Positions 7,977 through 16,290 of a stretch of 64,000 nt of DNA are shown piece by piece. Source of the stretch: Celeribacter baekdonensis. GTDB lineage: Bacteria > Pseudomonadota > Alphaproteobacteria > Rhodobacterales > Rhodobacteraceae. Position 1 is the first letter of the stretch; each line of letters begins with the position of its first letter. The notes beneath the pieces were generated by a model that saw only the letters and a program-made list of their open reading frames with translations, did not search any database and was not told the origin of the DNA. Position numbers and translations under genes: made by a program. Location of the stretch: NCBI RefSeq assembly GCF_900102315.1, contig NZ_FNBL01000006.1:124001-188000 (forward strand). The letters run 5' to 3'.

Positions 7977-8004
7977 GCCGAGGCAGCTTGCTGTCTCGGC
8001 TTTT
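7977..8004 (+). terminator. Strong intrinsic terminator
   Basis: A 10-bp stem (7977-7986 with 7991-8000, one G-U pair) with a CTTG tetraloop is followed directly by TTTT. It points along the plus strand and is not explained by any confident plus-strand gene within 590 bp upstream. This argues that the 7.8-8.0 kb interval is transcribed. Confidence 0.85.
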
Positions 8005-8040
8005 CCTTTATCGGACGTTGCGTTGGTAGATGTGCTGCGT

Positions 8041-8334
8041 TTAGCCGCACCAAATGCGGATGATCTGTCCCGTCGCATCCAGATCAATATTCGTGCGCTC
8101 CGGGCGGAAGTCCTTTGTCACCATGCGCCCCGGAGGGATGATGCGGGTGCCTTCAGGAAGATCAAACGCGTCAAGCGCAGATTTGTCTTTTCCGATCAAG
8201 GGGGTAAGTAGCTCTAAAGCGCATTCTGTTGCTGACATGGGGATTGGGCCTTTATTGGAAACATGGGTGTCTTCTTTGCATCCGATCAGGGTGAAGGCCC
8301 CGAGGATCAGGGCGATAACAGTGGGGCGGATCAT
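8041..8334 (-). CDS. Lipoprotein with I78-type peptidase inhibitor fold
   Basis: The 97-residue product starts at ATG 8334, which overlaps the tetR stop as ATGA. It has a lipoprotein signal ending in LIGC (lipobox). The C-terminal half (LPEGTRIIPPGRMVT, DFRPERTNIDLD, IIRIWCG) matches the I78 inhibitor pattern, including the conserved arginine and terminal cysteine region. Such proteins inhibit serine peptidases in the periplasm. It is translationally coupled to the TetR regulator and probably under its control. Confidence 0.75.
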   Translation of the reverse strand: MIRPTVIALILGAFTLIGCKEDTHVSNKGPIPMSATECALELLTPLIGKDKSALDAFDLPEGTRIIPPGRMVTKDFRPERTNIDLDATGQIIRIWCG

Positions 8335-8954
8335 TTGCGTACTCCATAGCAGCATAAAAACATGTGAACTGCGCCGTCGATGACCTTTTGTTTTTCAGAA
8401 TCGTCGATGTCACAACAGGCCTGAAACAGGCGCCTGGATTGGAGGCGGGCTTTGCACAATTCGCCAAATTGCTCGGCGGCCAGTTCAATATCGTCAATCT
8501 CCAATTCGCCGCGTGCGGTGCAGCTTGCAAGATATTGCGAGAGGCGCTTGGCCACCAAGGCCGGGCCGCTTTCATAATATTTGCGGCCCAATTCGGGGAA
8601 GCGGTCACTTTCGGACACCGCAATGCGAAACACCGCCTGACCAAAATCCGAGAGGATGAAATCAAGGATTTTGCGTCCGACATTTGGCAAAAGCGCTTCA
8701 GGCGAAAGGTTTTCGTCCATGCGTTCTTCAAACGCGTCGGCTTGCCGCTTGGTTTCCTGTGCTGCGATTTCCAAAAACAACACGCGTTTGTCGGGGAAAT
8801 AACTATAGAGCGTGGCTTTGGACACGCCGGCCTCGCGGGCGATGTCATCGACTGATGCGCCCTCGAACCCGTCGCGTAGAAACACAGTGCGCGCCCCTTC
8901 GACAACCTGATCGAATTTGCGCCCCTTTTTGATCGCGGGATGTGTATCGCTCAT
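8331..8954 (-). CDS. TetR/AcrR family transcriptional regulator
   Basis: The product has 207 residues from ATG 8954, preceded by GGAGGGGACCC. The N-terminal helix-turn-helix is clear at about residues 28-52 (SVDDIAREAGVSKATLYSYF). A C-terminal ligand domain resembles the AcrR TetR_C group. It is first in a two-gene unit with the I78 lipoprotein. An inverted repeat with two-turn spacing at 8995-9021, between the promoter region and the start codon, is a candidate autoregulatory operator. Confidence 0.92.
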   Translation of the reverse strand: MSDTHPAIKKGRKFDQVVEGARTVFLRDGFEGASVDDIAREAGVSKATLYSYFPDKRVLFLEIAAQETKRQADAFEERMDENLSPEALLPNVGRKILDFILSDFGQAVFRIAVSESDRFPELGRKYYESGPALVAKRLSQYLASCTARGELEIDDIELAAEQFGELCKARLQSRRLFQACCDIDDSEKQKVIDGAVHMFLCCYGVRK

Positions 8955-8994
8955 GGGTCCCCTCCGTGTCTGGTTATAGTAGAGCGGTTTTTGG

Positions 8995-9021
8995 GTTTTC
9001 TGAATCACGAAATAAGAAAAC
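8995..9021. promoter_or_regulatory. Inverted repeat upstream of tetR, candidate TetR operator
   Basis: Perfect 7-bp arms GTTTTCT (8995-9001) and AGAAAAC (9015-9021) are separated by 13 bp, so the arm centres are 20 bp apart. It lies 41-67 bp upstream of the tetR start codon. Confidence 0.4.
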
Positions 9022-9053
9022 AAAGTGCCCTTTTGTGTTCTGGAGTGATACAG

Positions 9054-9079
9054 AAAAAAGGCAGGCCCTATGGCCTGCC
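9054..9079 (-). terminator. Intrinsic terminator on minus strand with no assigned gene
   Basis: A perfect 8-bp stem (9060-9067 with 9072-9079, GGCAGGCC/GGCCTGCC) with a 4-nt loop is followed on the minus strand by six T residues (plus-strand A run 9054-9059). It stands 100 bp upstream of the tetR start and would stop transcription entering from the right, between tetR and mbfA. Confidence 0.75.
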
Positions 9080-9312
9080 CAGTGCTCGACAGGGATGTCG
9101 ATCGAAGGCCGTACAACACACGGGCCACATTAATATCTAAACGGATCGGTGCAGTTGAGCAAGCATTTCTGAACTCAACAGTTTAGTTTAAAGCGTTCCG
9201 CCACAAACCTGAATCACGGGTTTATGGCGCAGCGCCCACAACATTGATATGTCTGGCTGCGTCACGCTTTAGAGTAGAATTGGTGGTTGCGAACCATCGG
9301 CGAATTTTATAA

Positions 9313-9329
9313 TTTAGAACCATTCTAAA
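9313..9329 (+). promoter_or_regulatory. Perfect iron-control (ICE/Irr-type) palindrome before mbfA
   Basis: TTTAGAA (9313-9319), CCA, TTCTAAA (9323-9329): a perfect 7-3-7 palindrome of the form described for Irr-bound iron control elements in alphaproteobacteria. It ends 12 bp before the mbfA start codon, a position expected for repression under low iron. Confidence 0.75.
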
Positions 9330-9341
9330 AGAGAGGCCCAA

Positions 9342-10319
9342 ATGATCCCCGGTTTTGCCAATCGCCGCCGCTTTTCTGATCTGACGGAACAGGAAATCCT
9401 CGCTCTCGCGATCTCTTCCGAGGAAGATGATGCGCAGATTTATCGCATGTATGCCGAACGGTTGCGCGAAGAATTCCCCAGCAGTGCGGCTGTGTTCGAG
9501 GCGATGGCAAAAGAGGAAGACGGCCACCGCATCTCCTTGATTGAATTGCATAAAAAACGGTTCGGGACTGTCATTCCGCTGATCCGGCGCGAACATGTGT
9601 CGGGCTATTACGCGCGCAATCCGGTGTGGTTGATCGAAAATCTCGGGCTTGAGCGGATGCGGTCCGAAGCGCAGGCGATGGAACGTGGCGCCGAAGAATT
9701 TTACCTCAAAGCCGCGGCACGCACCACAGACGCCGACACCCGCGCACTTTTGGGGCATCTGGCCGCAGCAGAGGCCGGGCATGACAAAAAAGCCGGGGAA
9801 TTGGAGAAAGAATTTCTTGATGGGGACGAGCGTGAGGCCGAAGACAAGGCCGCGCATCGTCAATTCGTGCTCACTTGGGTGCAACCCGGCCTCGCGGGCC
9901 TCATGGATGGCTCGGTCTCGACCCTTGCGCCGATTTTCGCCACCGCCTTTGCCACCCAAAACACCCACACCACCTTTCTTGTCGGTCTTGCCGCCTCCGT
10001 GGGCGCAGGGATTTCCATGGGGTTCACCGAGGCTGCGCATGACGATGGCGTCATCTCGGGGCGTGGGTCCCCGATCAAACGCGGCTTCGCCTCCGGCATC
10101 ATGACGATGGTCGGCGGTTTGGGGCACGCGCTGCCTTATTTGATCACCGATTTCTGGACCGCCACGATCATCGCCTTCATTGTGGTCTTTATCGAACTTT
10201 GGGCCATCGCCTGGATCCAAAACAAATTCATGGAAACCCCCTTCCTGCGGGCGGCTTTTCAGGTTGTGCTTGGCGGCGCGCTGGTGTTCGCTGCGGGGGC
10301 ATTGATCGGCGGCGGTTGA
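9342..10319 (+). CDS. mbfA: Membrane-bound ferritin/VIT1 fusion iron exporter (MbfA)
   Basis: The 325-residue product joins a ferritin-like helical domain (about 1-160) to a VIT1/CCC1-type membrane domain (about 170-325). Metal-binding Glu/His residues are visible in ISSEEDDAQ (about 25-32), AKEEDGHR (about 56-63), MERGAEEFY (about 113-121) and AAEAGHDKK (about 142-150). The membrane part contains GLMDGSVSTLAP, typical of VIT1 proteins. Characterised homologues in rhizobia export iron and protect against iron and peroxide stress. The ICE palindrome just upstream supports Irr control. Ribosome site is GAGAGGCCCAA. Confidence 0.93.
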   Translation: MIPGFANRRRFSDLTEQEILALAISSEEDDAQIYRMYAERLREEFPSSAAVFEAMAKEEDGHRISLIELHKKRFGTVIPLIRREHVSGYYARNPVWLIENLGLERMRSEAQAMERGAEEFYLKAAARTTDADTRALLGHLAAAEAGHDKKAGELEKEFLDGDEREAEDKAAHRQFVLTWVQPGLAGLMDGSVSTLAPIFATAFATQNTHTTFLVGLAASVGAGISMGFTEAAHDDGVISGRGSPIKRGFASGIMTMVGGLGHALPYLITDFWTATIIAFIVVFIELWAIAWIQNKFMETPFLRAAFQVVLGGALVFAAGALIGGG

Positions 10320-10358
10320 TGCGGATTTGACCTATAAGCCAGCGCCTCGGAGGCATTT

Positions 10359-10817
10359 GTGACCAAAATCTACATTGATGCCGATGCCTGTCCGGTCAAA
10401 GCCGAGGCCGAAAAAGTGGCCACCCGGCACCAAATCCCCTGTTTGTTTGTGTGCAACGGTGGGCTGCGACCCTCGCCCAATCCCTATGTCGAGTTGGTTA
10501 TCGTCCCAGATGGCCCGGATGTGGCTGACATGTGGATCGCGGAGCGCGCGGGCCTGGGCGATGTGGTGGTTACGGGTGACATTCCCTTGGCGGCCAAGGC
10601 GGTCGAGGCGGGGGCGCGGGTGATCAAACATGATGGCGAGGCGTTCACGCCCGCGAACATCGGCAATGCGTTGGCGACCCGCGATTTGATGTATGATCTG
10701 CGCGCGGCGGACCCGTTTCGCCAAGGCGGCGGAAAACCGTTTTCAAAGGCGGATCGTTCGCGGTTTTTGGATGCTTTGGAGCGCGCCGTGCAAGGTGCGA
10801 AAAGGGATGCCCTATGA
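10359..10817 (+). CDS. YaiI/YqxD family protein (UPF0178)
   Basis: The 152-residue product starts at GTG 10359, after CGGAGGCATTT. The family hallmark [11 protein letters not shown] at residues 4-14 and the [14 protein letters not shown] segment are present; the fold is PIN-like and the function is unknown. Its stop overlaps the next start (ATGA), coupling it to a HAD hydrolase. It lies 39 bp downstream of mbfA and could be read from the same promoter, though no functional link is known. Confidence 0.9.
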   Translation: MTKIYIDADACPVKAEAEKVATRHQIPCLFVCNGGLRPSPNPYVELVIVPDGPDVADMWIAERAGLGDVVVTGDIPLAAKAVEAGARVIKHDGEAFTPANIGNALATRDLMYDLRAADPFRQGGGKPFSKADRSRFLDALERAVQGAKRDAL

Positions 10818-11446
10818 CAGTCGAAGCGGTGATTTTTGACATTGGCAACGTGTTGATCGAATGGCAACCGGAGCGCCATTACGACGCGGTGATCGGCGAG
10901 GCGCGCCGGCGCGCAATGTTTGAAACCGTCGATTTGCACGCGATGAATGATCTTGTCGATCAGGGCGCAAGTTTCCGCGAAACGATTGCGGCAACGGCGG
11001 ATCAATATCCTGAATTCAAAGACGACATTCTGATGTGGTATTTCGATTGGATCAAAATGGCAGCGCCCGCAATCCCTGGCTCTGTCGCGCTTTTGCGCGC
11101 TCTTCGGGCCAAGGGTATTCCGGTTTTTGCGCTGACGAATTTTGGCATTGAAAGTTTCGAATTTGCCGAAACGAAATATCCGTTTCTGATGGAATTTGAC
11201 CGCCACTATGTCTCTGGGCGCATGGGCTGTGTCAAGCCGCATTCCCTGATTTATGAGATGGTCGAAGCAGACTGTCACATCGCACCAAAAGCGCTTTTGT
11301 TCACCGATGATCGCCCTGAAAACCTGAATATGGCCGCCAGCCGGGGCTGGCAGACGCATCTTTTTGAGGGGCCAAGGGGCTGGGCCGATCGGCTTGGCGC
11401 TGAGGGGCTTTTGACGGCGCAAGACCTCAGCGCCGTCGGGTTTTAG
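10814..11446 (+). CDS. HAD family hydrolase (YihX-like)
   Basis: This 210-residue HAD-superfamily protein has nucleophile Asp9 in [10 protein letters not shown]. The second motif-I aspartate is replaced by glycine (D-x-G-N), as in the YihX sugar-phosphate phosphatase group, so a DxD-type acid is missing by family design. Motif II is in ALTNFG, the lysine in CVKPHS and motif III in FTDDRPEN. Substrate is unknown. It is coupled to the YaiI gene by ATGA. Its stop overlaps the convergent MFS stop by four bases (11443-11446). Confidence 0.88.
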   Translation: MTVEAVIFDIGNVLIEWQPERHYDAVIGEARRRAMFETVDLHAMNDLVDQGASFRETIAATADQYPEFKDDILMWYFDWIKMAAPAIPGSVALLRALRAKGIPVFALTNFGIESFEFAETKYPFLMEFDRHYVSGRMGCVKPHSLIYEMVEADCHIAPKALLFTDDRPENLNMAASRGWQTHLFEGPRGWADRLGAEGLLTAQDLSAVGF

Positions 11447-12696
11447 GCCAAGGCGTTCGCCATGCGTTTGCCCAGAGGGACCTCTTTGATCGGCAAATGT
11501 ACGATGGCGGAAAACGCCCCGATACCAACGCCAACCCACCAGACGGCGGTGTAATTGCCGTAGACGTCATAAAGCCGCCCGCCCAGCCAGACGCCAAGAA
11601 ACGCGCCCAGTTGGTGGGAAAAGAACACGATTCCGTAGAGCGTTCCCATATAGCGCAGCCCATAAATATGGGCGACGAGCCCGGAAGTGAGCGGCACGGT
11701 GGCCAACCATAGCGCGCCCATGACGACCGAGAAGACCAACACAGATGTCGGCGTGATCGGGAAGGCAATAAAGGCGGCAGCGGCCAAGGTCCGGCCAATG
11801 TAAATCCCGGTGAGCAAATACTTTTTTGAATAGCGTTTGCCGAGGTATCCGGCAAACAGCGTGCCACAGATATTGGCCAATCCGATGAGCGAGATCGACA
11901 CGGCGCCCAAAGCCGAGGTCGAGGTCACGCCCAGTGAGGCAAGCGTGCCCGACGGGTCAATCGCGCCGCACATCTCCGTCACCAGCGCGGGGAAATGCGC
12001 GGTGATAAAAGCAAGCTGATAGCCGCAGGAGAAGAAGCCCAAAAAGATCAACGTGTAGCTTGGATCGCGAAAGGCTTTGCCAAGGATCGCGCCGAGGCTC
12101 TCCTCCAATTCGGCTTTGCTGGCCATTTCCGGCGAACGCATCAGCGGCAGTGCCAAGAGCGTCAACAGAATGGCGGCGGCGAAGAGGATAAACACGTTTT
12201 GCCATGCCATCATCCCCAAAAGCCATTCCGCCAAAGGCGCGCCAAACACCTGTCCGGCGGACCCCGCCGCTGTTGCAATGGCCAAGGACATCGACCGGTT
12301 TTCATCCGAAGACGCCCGGCCCACGACCGCCAAGATCACGCCAAACCCCGTGCCGGCGATGCCAAATCCGACCAGCACCTCATAAAGCTGATGCGCCTCA
12401 GGTGTGACCGCGAAGGACGAGAGCACAAGCCCCGCCGCATAGATCAAGGCGCCAAGGATGATGGCTTTTCGATCGCCAATCCGTTCGGCCAAAGCGCCAA
12501 AAATCGGCTGACCGATGCCCCAAAACAGGTTTTGCAACGCAATGGCCAAGGAAAATTCCGACCGGGGCCAGTTGAACTCGGTGGCAATCGGGATCTGGAA
12601 CACACCAAAGGAGGCCCGGATCGCAAAGCTGACGATGATGACGATGCACCCAGCCAAAAGGACGGGGGTGAGAAGCGGTGTGCGTGCGGTGGACAT
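11443..12696 (-). CDS. MFS transporter
   Basis: This 417-residue permease has about 12 membrane helices. The loop 2-3 motif is seen as GALAERIGDRK and the N-terminal SFAIRASFGVFQIP is typical of monocarboxylate-like MFS carriers. Substrate cannot be told. It is single and transcribed leftward, divergent from zapE; the two share a 112-bp promoter region. It is convergent with the HAD gene, with overlapping stop codons. Confidence 0.9.
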   Translation of the reverse strand: MSTARTPLLTPVLLAGCIVIIVSFAIRASFGVFQIPIATEFNWPRSEFSLAIALQNLFWGIGQPIFGALAERIGDRKAIILGALIYAAGLVLSSFAVTPEAHQLYEVLVGFGIAGTGFGVILAVVGRASSDENRSMSLAIATAAGSAGQVFGAPLAEWLLGMMAWQNVFILFAAAILLTLLALPLMRSPEMASKAELEESLGAILGKAFRDPSYTLIFLGFFSCGYQLAFITAHFPALVTEMCGAIDPSGTLASLGVTSTSALGAVSISLIGLANICGTLFAGYLGKRYSKKYLLTGIYIGRTLAAAAFIAFPITPTSVLVFSVVMGALWLATVPLTSGLVAHIYGLRYMGTLYGIVFFSHQLGAFLGVWLGGRLYDVYGNYTAVWWVGVGIGAFSAIVHLPIKEVPLGKRMANALA

Positions 12697-12808
12697 CTTT
12701 GGTCTCCTTTGCCTTAGCTTTCGGCAAAACCCGCGCGCGCGTCAATTGAATGATTGGCATGAAACGCATCATCTTTTCTTATGATCCGGGACGCAGTATG
12801 GGGAGGGC

Positions 12809-13900
12809 ATGGATACGCTTATGAATATTTATGCGGCCCGTGTGGCCGAGGGCACGCTGCGCGCGGATGCGGCGCAGGAATCTGTGCTGCCGATGCTGGA
12901 GCGGGTGCGGGCGCAACTTGCCAGCCAACCGACTGGGAAAAAAGGGCTTTTGTCCCTGATCGGCGGGCGCAAGAAACCCGAACCGATCACCGGGTTGTAC
13001 CTTTGGGGCGGTGTTGGGCGCGGCAAATCCATGTTGATGGATCTGTTTTATGACCATGCCCCGGTGCCCGCGCGCCGCGTGCATTTCCATGCTTTCATGC
13101 AAGAGGTCCAAGACGGCATCAACACCGCGCGCAAGGCCGGAACGCCGGATGCCATTGCCCCGGTGATCGAAGAGATCGCCAGCGAAATCAAACTCTTGTG
13201 CTTTGATGAGATGCAAATCACCGACATCGCCGACGCGATGATCGTGGGGCGGTTGTTTGAGGGGTTGTTTGCCAAGGGCGTCACCGTGGTGACCACATCG
13301 AACCGGGTGCCCGATGATTTGTACAAAGACGGGCTCAATCGTCAGCTTTTTTTGCCCTTCATCGCCATTTTGAAAGAACGGTTGGAGGTGCATCATCTGC
13401 ATTCTCCGGTGGATTATCGTCAGGGCCGTTTGACCGGAACGCCGGTGTATTTTCAGCCTGTGAACGCAGAGGCGCGGGCGACGATTGAGGATATTTGGAC
13501 GGATTTGACCGGCGGTGCGACCGAGTCGCTGACGCTCAAGGTCAAAGGCCGCGATGTCGTCTTGCCCAGGTTTCACAACGGCATTGCGCGGGCGAGTTTT
13601 TGGGACCTCTGTGGTCAGATGTTCGGCCCCGGCGATTACCTTGTCATCGCGGGCGCTGTTAAGTTACTGATATTGGAAGATATTCCGCGCCTGACCCGGA
13701 GCAATTTCAATGAGGCCAAACGGTTTGTGACCCTGATTGATGCGCTTTATGAGGCCAAGGTGCGGCTTGTGTGTAGTGCGGTGGATGAACCAGAGAGCCT
13801 TTATGTCGAAGGTGCCGGGGCGTTTGAATTTGAACGCACCGCATCGCGCCTGCGCGAGATGCAGGACGCGACCTGGGGCGAGACCGAAGACGGCGCGTGA
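12809..13900 (+). CDS. zapE: Cell division protein ZapE / AFG1-like ATPase
   Basis: This 363-residue AFG1-family ATPase has Walker A GGVGRGKS (67-74) and Walker B LLCFDEMQ (about 129-136), followed by VTTSNRVPDDLYKDGLNR, a family signature containing sensor and arginine residues. In E. coli ZapE associates with the Z-ring late in division; mitochondrial relatives act in protein quality control. The start ATG follows GGGGAGGGC. The stop lies one base from the convergent LLM oxidoreductase stop. Confidence 0.93.
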   Translation: MDTLMNIYAARVAEGTLRADAAQESVLPMLERVRAQLASQPTGKKGLLSLIGGRKKPEPITGLYLWGGVGRGKSMLMDLFYDHAPVPARRVHFHAFMQEVQDGINTARKAGTPDAIAPVIEEIASEIKLLCFDEMQITDIADAMIVGRLFEGLFAKGVTVVTTSNRVPDDLYKDGLNRQLFLPFIAILKERLEVHHLHSPVDYRQGRLTGTPVYFQPVNAEARATIEDIWTDLTGGATESLTLKVKGRDVVLPRFHNGIARASFWDLCGQMFGPGDYLVIAGAVKLLILEDIPRLTRSNFNEAKRFVTLIDALYEAKVRLVCSAVDEPESLYVEGAGAFEFERTASRLREMQDATWGETEDGA

Positions 13901-13901
13901 C

Positions 13902-14933
13902 TTAGGTCGTGAGGCCCAAAATCGCGCGCACCTGTGGCACAACCTCTTCGCCATAAAGCCGGATGCTGTCCATCAACACCTCATGGCTGACCGGACCGGC
14001 GGAATATTTGAGATCAAACCGCTGCACATCGAGTGCCTTGACCGTGGCCGCAATTTTGCGTGCCACCGTGTCGGGCGAGCCAACGTAAAGCGCGCCGTTT
14101 TCGACCTCGTGTTCAAATGCGTCACGGGTCAGCGGCGGCCAGCCACGTGTGCGCCCGATGCGTTGATGCATCACGCGGTAGCCGTCAAAAAACCGATCCC
14201 GCGCCTCTTGGTCGGTGGCGGCAATATGGCCCGGCGAATGGCAGCCAATGGGCAAGGGTGCCGCATCCATTTTTTCGCGCACTTCGCGGTACAGACCGGC
14301 GTAGGGCGCAAAACGGGCAGGTGGGCCGCCGATGATGGCCAAAGACATCGACATGTTGTTGGTGGCGGCGCGCACCACGGATTCGGGCGTGCCACCGACA
14401 CCGACCCAGACCGGGATCGGCTTTTCGGGACGCGGATAGACCGCCTGCGATTTCAGCGGGGTGCGGTGGCGACCCGACCAACTGATTTTCTCCTCACTGG
14501 TCAGTTTGGAAAAAATCTCAAATTTTTCTTCAAACAACATCTCATAATCGGAGAGATCAAAGCCAAAGAGCGGGAAAGATTCGGTAAATGAGCCGCGTCC
14601 AAGCGTGACCTCGGCGCGGCCATTTGAAATGGCTTGGATCGTGGAAAACCGTTGAAACACCCGGATCGGATCGTCAGAGGACAACACAGTGACCGCAGAG
14701 GTGAGTTTGATCTTTGAGGTCACGGCGGCGATGGCGGCCAAAATCGTGTCCGGGGCGGACACCGCAAAATCGTCGCGGTGATGTTCGCCCAGACCGAAAA
14801 TATCGAGGCCAACCGCATCGGCCAGTTTTGCCTCTTCGATGACGTTGCGGATCACTTGGCCGTGCGACAGATCGCGGCCCTGAGCGTCCCATGTGACATC
14901 GCCAAACGTGTCGATTCCGAATTCCAAAGACAT
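13902..14933 (-). CDS. LLM class flavin-dependent oxidoreductase
   Basis: This 343-residue luciferase-like TIM barrel shows GLGEHHRDDFAVS near residue 45-60, LTSAVTVLSSDDPIRV, and GRAEVTLGRGSFTESF, close in pattern to the atypical LLM group represented by Agrobacterium Atu2307. It should use reduced flavin; substrate is unknown. It is monocistronic, with an 82-bp gap to folC upstream that can hold its promoter. Confidence 0.88.
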   Translation of the reverse strand: MSLEFGIDTFGDVTWDAQGRDLSHGQVIRNVIEEAKLADAVGLDIFGLGEHHRDDFAVSAPDTILAAIAAVTSKIKLTSAVTVLSSDDPIRVFQRFSTIQAISNGRAEVTLGRGSFTESFPLFGFDLSDYEMLFEEKFEIFSKLTSEEKISWSGRHRTPLKSQAVYPRPEKPIPVWVGVGGTPESVVRAATNNMSMSLAIIGGPPARFAPYAGLYREVREKMDAAPLPIGCHSPGHIAATDQEARDRFFDGYRVMHQRIGRTRGWPPLTRDAFEHEVENGALYVGSPDTVARKIAATVKALDVQRFDLKYSAGPVSHEVLMDSIRLYGEEVVPQVRAILGLTT

Positions 14934-15015
14934 GATGCATCTCCTGTGCTTGGCTTAGAGATACTGCCAAATCACCCGCGCGCCTACATGCGCGAGCGCA
15001 CAGAGACTGTTCAGA

Positions 15016-16290
15016 TCACGCGTTGTTTTGCAGGATATGCCCGGCGAGATAGAGCGAGCCACAGATCAATATACGCGCCTCGGGGGCGGCGCTGACGATC
15101 TCTTGCACTGCGGCCAAAACACTTTGGGCTTCAAGGGCCTCCATCCCAACTTCGCGCGCCGCATCGGCGGTGACAGAGGCGGGAAGGGTGGCTTGGGCGT
15201 CGGGGATCGACACCGCATAAAGCCGCTCGGCATGGCGCGCGAGCGGGTTGAGATAGCCACCCACGTCTTTGGTGTTCAGCATGCCGCAGATCATATAAGT
15301 CGGACGGTTTGGCAAACGGTCCAGAGCCTCGGCCAAGGCGAGCCCTGCGGCGGGGTTGTGACCGCCATCAAGCCAAAGCTCGGCTTTCGGGGCGGCATCA
15401 ATCAGCGGGCCGGTGGCCAGGCGTTGCATTCGGGCGGGCCAATAGGCGTCGGTCAACGCGGCCTCAAAGGCGGCATCGTCAAAGCCAAGGTGGCGCAGTG
15501 CGGCAATCGCAGCGCCTGCGTTGATGACTTGGTGATGGCCGATCAGACGCGGCAGCGGCAGGTCGCGCAGCCCGTGTTCGTCCTGATAAATCAAGCGACC
15601 GCGCTCTTCCCAAACATGCCAGTGTTGACCATAGGCCAAAAGCGGCGCGCCAAGACGGGCGGCGCGGGCTTCGATGACCTCCATCGCCTCGTCGGGCTGC
15701 GGGCCGACGATACAGGGCACGCCGCGCTTGATGATCCCGGCTTTTTCCGCCGCGATTTCGGCCAGAGTTTCCCCCAGATATTGAGTGTGATCAATCGAGA
15801 TCGGGGTGATGATGGTCAGCGCCGGAGACTCGATCACATTGGTTGCATCCAACCGCCCGCCAAGGCCCACCTCAAGCAAAGTATAATCCGCAGGGGTGCG
15901 CGCCATGGCGAGGATGCCCGCAACAGTGGTGATTTCGAAATAGGTGATCGGCGCGCCGCCATTGGCGATTTCACATTCTTCCAACACCTGCATCAGTGCG
16001 GGTTCGGAAATAAACGCACCCGCCAAACGAATGCGTTCATGAAACCGTGCCAAATGCGGCGAGGTATAGGCGTGAACCGATTTGCCAGCGGCCTCAAGCC
16101 CGGCGCGGATCATCGCCTGGGTTGAGCCTTTGCCATTGGTGCCCGCGATGTGAATCACCGGGGGCAGATCGCGTTCAGGGTGATCCAAAGCGTCCAGCAA
16201 ACGCCAGACACGGTCCAGCACAAGATCAATGATCTTGGGGTGAAGCGACATCAACCGATCAAGGATGATGTCCGACGAGGAGGATGTCAC
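15016..16290 (-). CDS. folC: Bifunctional folylpolyglutamate synthase / dihydrofolate synthase
   Basis: The product has 424 residues. The start is GTG, overlapping the accD stop as GTGA, so translation is coupled. It adds glutamate to dihydropteroate and folates using ATP. The P-loop is [11 protein letters not shown] (about 47-57); the Mur-ligase-like [13 protein letters not shown] and the C-terminal [11 protein letters not shown] are characteristic. The accD-folC order is common in proteobacteria. Confidence 0.95.
   Translation of the reverse strand: MTSSSSDIILDRLMSLHPKIIDLVLDRVWRLLDALDHPERDLPPVIHIAGTNGKGSTQAMIRAGLEAAGKSVHAYTSPHLARFHERIRLAGAFISEPALMQVLEECEIANGGAPITYFEITTVAGILAMARTPADYTLLEVGLGGRLDATNVIESPALTIITPISIDHTQYLGETLAEIAAEKAGIIKRGVPCIVGPQPDEAMEVIEARAARLGAPLLAYGQHWHVWEERGRLIYQDEHGLRDLPLPRLIGHHQVINAGAAIAALRHLGFDDAAFEAALTDAYWPARMQRLATGPLIDAAPKAELWLDGGHNPAAGLALAEALDRLPNRPTYMICGMLNTKDVGGYLNPLARHAERLYAVSIPDAQATLPASVTADAAREVGMEALEAQSVLAAVQEIVSAAPEARILICGSLYLAGHILQNNA

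Larger units (their letters stand above)
7733..8040. other. 308-bp gap holding a possible small peptide gene and a terminator
   Basis: This gap lies upstream of DUF2794 (minus strand) and downstream of the I78 lipoprotein gene (minus strand). On the plus strand it contains a possible small exported peptide, with start at 7818 and an apparent frameshift at a T6 run. A strong plus-strand terminator begins one base after the stop of the shifted frame. No recognised RNA family was seen. Confidence 0.5.
8955..9341. other. Divergent intergenic region tetR / mbfA
   Basis: This 387-bp region contains the tetR upstream inverted repeat (8995-9021), an orphan minus-strand terminator (9054-9079), about 230 bp without a confident gene, and the iron-control palindrome (9313-9329) directly before mbfA. 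Only very short minus-strand reading frames precede the terminator. A small RNA or leader transcript is possible. Confidence 0.55.
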
